Positions 57,707 to 64,000 of a stretch of DNA of 64,000 nt are shown piece by piece. The stretch is taken from contig MNCI01038201.1 of assembly GCA_015680685.1 (NCBI GenBank), forward strand, positions 68,311 through 132,310, in the 5' to 3' direction. A model generated the notes under the pieces. It worked only from the letters and a program-made list of their open reading frames with translations, searched no databases and had not been told where the DNA came from. A program made the position numbers and the translations under genes. Origin of the DNA: Gnetum montanum (Eukaryota; Streptophyta; Gnetopsida; Gnetales; Gnetaceae). Within the stretch, counting starts at the first letter, position 1; each line of letters starts with the position of its first letter.

Positions 57707-59600
57707 ATGTCTTCTTCTCACAAGCACAAAGATACCAAACCACCAATCCCACAAGAGTGCAAGGTGGTATACACTCATCCAAACATGTTTGTGCCAAATT
57801 TCACCATCATCCTACATTAGGATGAATAGAAGCAACGATGTGATATGGAGGGCAACATTGTCTCACCCACCAATAGATCTATGTCTAGGATGTTGTTCAA
57901 GATCCTTAAGAAGCTGGGCATAGCAGATCTTCATGAAGAATATGTTGTGGATGGATATGACACTCGAAACTACTATCCAATTGAAACACAATGTAAATGA
58001 GATCAATGTCAAGAGAAAATTCATGAATCCTCAAAGGGAAAACATTACACCAATCCCTTATTCCTACTAAATTATGATGACATTGAGGATCCTCCTATTG
58101 AAGTTTCTCAACATGAAGATTATCCAACCCCTGCTACTGATAGCAAGGGTGTGAACCTAACCCTACATTCCACTATTCATGAATTGGGTTCAAGAAAGAG
58201 TGATAGCCAAGGTAGGGACTCCAGTAAGCATCACAATAAAGGATCTAAGGATGGTAATCGTAATAAGTGTAAGAGTGGTGGTAGCGGTCCACCTTCCTCT
58301 TCATCCAATTCCAAACATTCCTCTTCATCTAATGATTCTAATGAAAGCTTGCATCAAAACAATCGTGATGAAGGTGATCACCAAGAGAATAATGACCATG
58401 AAGGCCACCAAAATTGAAGGGGTGGCCAAAACCATCATTGGCATCATTGATTCAATGATGATGATGATGAACCTCTATTGGTGACTCGAAGTATGCTCAA
58501 CATTGTGGATGCATTGAAAATCCCAACTAGGCATATGAAGCATAGTCGGATCAAGTGCCTAGATGTGAATAATATCCCAAGATTTGAGGGGGATACAAAT
58601 CTGATCCACAAACACATCTATAAGCTTTCCAAGATGCATGTGCTTTATAGAACATAGAGAGTGAGTGGCAAAAACTTAGGCTTTTCCCAAGGATACTTAT
58701 TAAGGAAGCTAAAAGTTGGTACTGGTCCTTAGAGCTGGAATCTATCCATAGATGGAGTACCATATTAGAGCTATTTACTGACAAATATCAAACGTACTCT
58801 AAAGTGTCTAATCTAAGAAGGAAAATCAAAGGCTGGAAACAAGGAGCATATAAACCCTTGGATGCCATCATGGGCTGCTACTATTCACTCTTACATTGAT
58901 GCCCTAGCCATGATTATTCTCAGAGAAAACAAATTCACCACATCATAGATGGGCTTAGAGTCAAAACAGTCTAAACTAAGAGCCCATCATATCCAAAGGC
59001 TAATTGAGTAGGTAGAAAAAGAAGAAGATAAGCTACAAAAGAGGGAAAGTATTGAAGAGTATAATAGGAACCCTTCCATCAAAAAATGAAGTTTGATTTT
59101 GTGATGAGAAAGAATCATCACTTGATGAATTGGTGAACAGAAAGACCTTTCCTATTCAAAAATCTATTTCTAACATTTTGGCCAAGGCTAATAAGTTATG
59201 GGACTCTATGCATGAAAATTTTCAAACTACTTTAAAGATTACTGAAGAATTCAAATAGCAAGATAGTGATCGTAATCGCAGGAGGTGAAAAGAAGTTGAA
59301 CGTTTCTACCAAAGAGGTAAGGGCAAAGCTGCTACAGTAGAGGCAGTTGTGGAGTCTAACTTTGATGATGAAACTAAATATGAAATCTATCAATATGAAC
59401 ATCCAAAGGGATGTTTTCCTATGGTGTCACACTTACAAGATTCTAGAATGTATGCATTAAATCCTAGGCAAGCTCCTAGAAGATTGGTTTACCCTCAAGG
59501 TAGCCCAAGGTAGTTCCACCAACAACAATAATCTTACTACCCTATCCAACTAGAACTCCTCCACAACCTTATAAATAATACTAATAGTGGTACCAATAAT
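57707..59600 (+). pseudogene. gag: gag of Athila-2
   Basis: Starts MSSSHKHKDTKPPIPQECK. A Ser/Asn/His-rich hydrophilic linker (58151-58417) precedes the capsid core, KCLDVNNIPRFEGDTNLIHK (about 58550), which corresponds to LDLKNFPKFSGG in the left element. Later comes HPKGCFPMVSHLQDSRMYAL (about 59405) and a Gln/Tyr/Pro-rich tail. Stops and at least two frameshifts (near 58420 and 58640) break it. Confidence 0.7.
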
Positions 59601-60029
59601 AATCATGGGGAATGCCACCGCCAAGGTAGTAGTACCCTTATAGGCAACCAGATGCATATGGGTACTATGTTTAGCAGCTCGTCTCCTCTAGAAGTTTTGC
59701 AAGTCATACATCATTCCAGCATCACTATTACCCTCCATAGTATCATCAAACACATTTGCCATCTACTTACGGAAAAAACCCATATCCATATCCTTATCAT
59801 CCTCCACATCCCTCTACACCTACACCTCCACCTTTGACCCAATTACCTCTTACTCTGTTTATGTAGGGTGAAATTCCTCCATAGACAAAACAACAAAATG
59901 CTACAAGGGTTGTACACTCACAACTGATTTTTCAACCAAGTGGTATGGATAATTTATCAAGGAAATGACCTTTCTTCTTTCCCAATAGTCCTCTCCAACC
60001 CTCACAACCTACTTTAGCTAATCATCCTA

Positions 60030-60480
60030 CATCTCTAGCACTCTTATCCTCTACATCAAATACCTTTGAGTGCCCTTCAAACCAAGTTCTACCAAGGATC
60101 CACACTATAATGCTAATTCATGTTGTTTCTAACTAGATCAAGGTTTGCAATCTTCCTATGAAAAGATCTTACTTGATATATCCACTCATCTATCTACAAA
60201 TTGCTAGACAAGAGCCATGCAAAGCTCTTCTTAACTTTCGTTCCACATTTAACCTCATCTCCCATGACATGTACAAGGCCTGGAATGTACCACCTCTCTA
60301 GAATAGCAACATTCAACTAGAATTAGTATATCAACTGATTACTATTACTTTGGGATTAGTAGTGAACATTGTGATCACAGTTTGTGGGTAGTCCTATCTT
60401 GTTGATTTTTTGGTGATCAAGATGGACAATTGCAAGAATGACTTCCCCATCATCATCAGAAGGGATTGATTAAGCATGGT
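60030..60480 (+). pseudogene. Protease region of Athila-2
   Basis: ALLNFRSTFNLISHDMYKAW stands where a D-x-G active site is expected, so the catalytic Asp is lost. FLVIKMDNCKNDFPIIIRRD corresponds to the ILGRDW box. Too decayed to function. No counterpart in Athila-1 because of the deletion. Confidence 0.55.
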
Positions 60481-61039
60481 CAATGCAAGAATGGGTATAG
60501 GAACCTATCTTTAGAAATATGTAAGGAAAATGAGCTAGGAAAGATTGAGAAGAAGCATATTCCATGCATCACATACAATGATAATAGGTGCATTTTCATG
60601 CAAAAGATTTGGTCCATCAAGAGCACATACATTAAGGCATGCAATTAGTGTGTGCAAGAGATCAATGTTCAAAAGTGTCTGTATGCAACAGCCACAAAGT
60701 AGGAGAGGACCCAATGACTAATAGCTAATTCAAATAGTAGCATAATATGCATGGAACCAACTGAGATTTTAACTTATGCATATGTTGAAGGCATGGACAA
60801 AATTTGATAAGTCCATTTCCAACTCTCTAATGAAGATGATTATAACTATTGGAAATATTTGGAGATCCATGATCACTTCAAGCAGGGGTCCTTAAAACTA
60901 AAAACTTTACCAACTAAAATGGAGTAGAAATTTTTAAGGAATGGTAAATCCATCATCATTAATGTCAAACTTTCTCTTGAGCAAAAAGAAAAGTTGTTGA
61001 AAGTAATGAATGAATGATTAATAGCCTTTTCTTGATCAT

Positions 61040-63700
61040 ATCTAGTGCTAACAAGAATCAATCCAAGGATATGCTAGCATCGCATCTACACTGACCTAGC
61101 CATGAAGCCTAGAAGACAATCGTAGAGGTGGCTAAACCCAAAATTGAAGTAAATCATTAAGGAGGGGATAGAACAACTCCTCATGGCATGGTTTATCTAT
61201 CCAATTACAGATAGTGAGTGGGTTAAACCGCTCTTAATAGTACCAAAGAAGGATGAAAAATGGTAGGTTTCTATCAACTTCAGGCTGTTGAATATGGCAA
61301 CATTTAAATATCACTTTCCTTTGTCATTTGAAGATCAAGTGTTAGACACCATATCCAAGAATTGTTATTATAGCCTTTTAGATGGTTATAGTGGGTATAA
61401 CCAAATCTAGATTACACCAAAAGACTAGGCCAAATAACATGCGCAAGTCCCTGGGGAACTTTTGCATATTGTAAGATGCCATTTGGTTTGTGCAATTCCC
61501 CTACAACATTTCAATGCTTAGTTCTTAGTATCTTTCAATAGTAAATTGATAGTGATGTTGAAGTATTCATAGATGAATTTTCCACCTATGGAGCTACCTT
61601 TGAGCAAGCCTTGGGCCAACTTGAGCAAGTATTGAAGATATGTATTGAAACAAACCTATGGCTTAATTGGAAAAAGAGTGATCTCATAGTCCAAGAAGGC
61701 ATTGTGCTAGAGCACTGAATTTCACAAAAAAGGATTGAGGTAGATCCAGAAAAGATAAGGGTCATCCAGGGAATAACATGCAAACTAGAGACCATTAAAG
61801 ATGTTCGGTCATTCCTTGGACACACTAGGTACTATCAATGATTTATTGAGAATTTTTCTAAGACCACAAAATCGTTAGTAGAGCTTACAAAGAAAGATGC
61901 ACCTTTTATGTCGACCAAGGAATGTGAACATGTGTTCCAAAAATTAAATGAGAAACTTGTAGAAACATCAATCCTATAAGAACTAGACTAGTCTAGACCC
62001 CTCCATATCATGATAGATGCATCTAACTATGCTTTGGAAGTAGTGCTCATGCAAATGGATGATAAAAAACATCCATATTATATCCACTACATGAGTCAAA
62101 GCATTGTGGGAGCACAGTTAAATTACACCACCACAAAGAAAAAGTTAATGGTAGTGTTGTATTCTCTAGAAAAGTTCAGGCACTATGTGCTTGGTTACAA
62201 AGTATTTATGCATACGAATCATAGTGCAATTTGCTTCCTCATGAATAAGCCAACGTTGAGCTCTTGTGGCATATCGTGGCTTGTGATCTTGCAGGAATTT
62301 GATCTCATTATGGTAGATTGAAAAGGGGCCGAGAATGTGGTCATTAACCACCTCTCTCACTTAAGATGGAATAATAAAGAGGAGGAGACCCCACTCTTTG
62401 ATTAGTTTCCAAATGAGCTCTTCTTTACAGGAGCAATAAGTAAACAAACACCTAAAAAAACAACATGGTATAATGACATCCTCACATATCTTCTCATTCA
62501 AGAGATGCCACAAGACTTGGATTTTAAAAAGAAGCAACAATTTCTCCATCAATTCAAATACTTCATGAAAATCAATATACACCTCTATAAGGTGTGTGCT
62601 AATAGCTTGATTCGTTGGTGTGTCCCTAACAAAGATCAACTGCGTGTTCTCCAAGATGTTCACAAAGGGCCTTGTGGAGGCCACTACGTAGGAAGATGCA
62701 CAACCATAAAAATCCTAATGGCAAGATACTATTATACTACAATCTTTAGGAATGCCCACTAGTTTGTCAAGTTTTGTAAACATTGTCAACATGATAGGGG
62801 GATGACTGCTTGCATGGAAGGTCCTCAACAATGGATTCAACCACTAGAACCCTTCAACATATGGGGTGTTAACTTCATGAGTCCCATCACACCCATGTCC
62901 AATGGAAAGGCATATATTATAGTAGCAATTGACAACTACACAAAATGGGTAGAGGTAGCAACTATTATTGATTACGCATCATCCACTGCTGCCAGATTTA
63001 TGCAACAACATATTTTGAATACATTTTGAATGCCACATTCACTAATTTCTGATAATGAAACTCACTTTACAAGTGCCACCTTTAGAAAATTAATGAACGC
63101 GTAGGGGTAGAACATAAATTAACAACACCTTACCACCCCCAATCCAATGGTCAAGTAGAGGTAACCAACTAGGAGATTACAAAAATACTAACACGAACTA
63201 GTAGCAACTTTAGGAAGGATTGGAGTACAAAACTTAACGATGCTCTTTAGGCTTATCATTCAACTTGGAAACTTCCTATTGGCTATTCTTCCTATGAGTT
63301 AGTGTACAGAAAACTTCCAATACTTCCAATTCAATCCGAGCTCCATACACTCTCAACAGCCTATGATTTAAACCTTGACCTAAGTCTAGCACAAGAAGAA
63401 AGGCTGATCAACCTAAACATGTTAAAAAAAAACTGATTAGTGGCCCTATCCTTGAATGAGGTGAATAAGGCATTCAGTAAGCAACCTCATGACCTTAGAA
63501 TAAGGAAAGTAAAACTGCAACTAGAAGATAAGGTTCTTTACTAGAATCCCACACATGTACCCCAAAAGACAAAGTTCCAAACATTTTGGGAGGGACATTA
63601 TATAATTGCTTGAACCTTTTTCCTATGGGGCCATATTAATCTACAAACCTGAATGCCCAAATAAAAAGTAGTTGTTCAATATCTAACAAATAAAGCCTTT
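61040..63700 (+). pseudogene. pol: pol of Athila-2 (RT-RNase H-integrase)
   Basis: RT boxes are collinear with Athila-1: SLLDGYSGYNQI; the catalytic box reads FIDE near 61570 (second Asp to Glu). RNase H: MIDASNYALEVVLMQMDD and YSLEKFRHYVLGYKV. Integrase finger HKGPCGGHYV ... CKHCQ, then GVNFMSPITP (first catalytic Asp to Asn), ISDNETHF, and NGQVEVTN in a shifted frame. Many stops. The C-terminal part fades near 63700, before the T-rich 3' region. Confidence 0.78.
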
Positions 63701-64000
63701 CCTGGAACCAAGACACGCTAGTGTAACTACCAGCTCAATGGATGGACAACCACGTTCTATTTTTCAGATCTCCTCCTTCAAACTCAATAGTGGGGAAGAT
63801 GGCCATCTATGCTCACCATTACCATGGCCTCTTAGTTTTACTACCTTTTTTTTAATTTTTTTAATTTTACAAATTTTTTATTTTCAAATTTTTCTAATTT
63901 TACACCATCATTGGTACCTTTAAACTTTCTTGATTATTTTACACTTTATTATATATTTTTATTTATTTTTCTCTCTTTTTTTTAAGTATGATATTTTCTT

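Larger units (their letters stand above)
56625..64000 (+). mobile_element. Athila-2: Athila-like element, 5' LTR to integrase, runs off right edge
   Basis: LTR, tRNA-Asp-type PBS, gag, protease, RT-RH-IN and start of the T-rich 3' region, collinear with Athila-1 where both exist. Because it keeps the 2.9 kb that Athila-1 lost, it shows what was deleted there. Confidence 0.82.

Overview
The window is repeat DNA from the nuclear genome of a plant, most likely a vascular or seed plant with a large, retrotransposon-rich genome. It is about 60% A+T by eye. Almost everything that can be recognised belongs to two plant-specific lineages of Ty3/gypsy LTR retrotransposon. No host gene, tRNA or rRNA gene is supported. 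The species cannot be named from this sequence. Lineage names rest on motifs, primer-binding sites (PBS) and domain order, not on a database search.

Layout. (1) 1-2466: 5' part of an Athila-like element on the minus strand (gag, PBS, LTR), running off the left edge. (2) 2467-3906: unassigned DNA with a short 45-bp tandem repeat. (3) 3912-54966: Athila-1, a plus-strand Athila-like element framed by LTRs with TGATGAG/CTCATCA ends and a 5-bp target duplication ATAAG. Its own sequence is only 3912-5379 plus 46089-54966. (4) Inside it, 5380-46088 is a minus-strand Tat-lineage (Ogre/Retand-like) array: LTR - element A - shared LTR - element A' (truncated). (5) Inside the shared LTR lies 21091-38828, element B, a complete 17.7-kb plus-strand Tat element with a perfect ATGAT target duplication. 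(6) 54972-56619: AT-rich DNA with nothing recognised. (7) 56625-64000: Athila-2, a third Athila-like copy running off the right edge.

Hand-counted LTR differences fit the nesting order: about 31/160 positions for Athila-1 (oldest), 27/173 for A, and 7/144 for B (youngest; all seven are transitions). Every coding region is decayed. Many stop codons sit where relatives have Trp or Gln, as expected from deamination of methylated cytosine.

The most interesting biology is in the Tat elements. A and B carry a long, multi-exon gene on the opposite strand, lodged between protease and reverse transcriptase, where related Ogre elements have a spliced intron. Its first introns lie at the same places in A and B although the two copies are well diverged. 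Its N-terminus resembles an NIF/FCP1-type HAD phosphatase that has lost its catalytic motif. The cassette is bordered by copies of a small hairpin-plus-tail repeat (stem, 6-nt loop, stem, then TTAAACTGGCA-like tail). The same repeat forms a larger array in the 3' UTR, and its stem bases covary between copies. In B the LTR, the leader and the 5' region of the antisense gene are also packed with GCGTATACGC-type palindromes. How these parts work together is inference: splicing of the sense RNA could remove the antisense cassette and its bordering hairpins.
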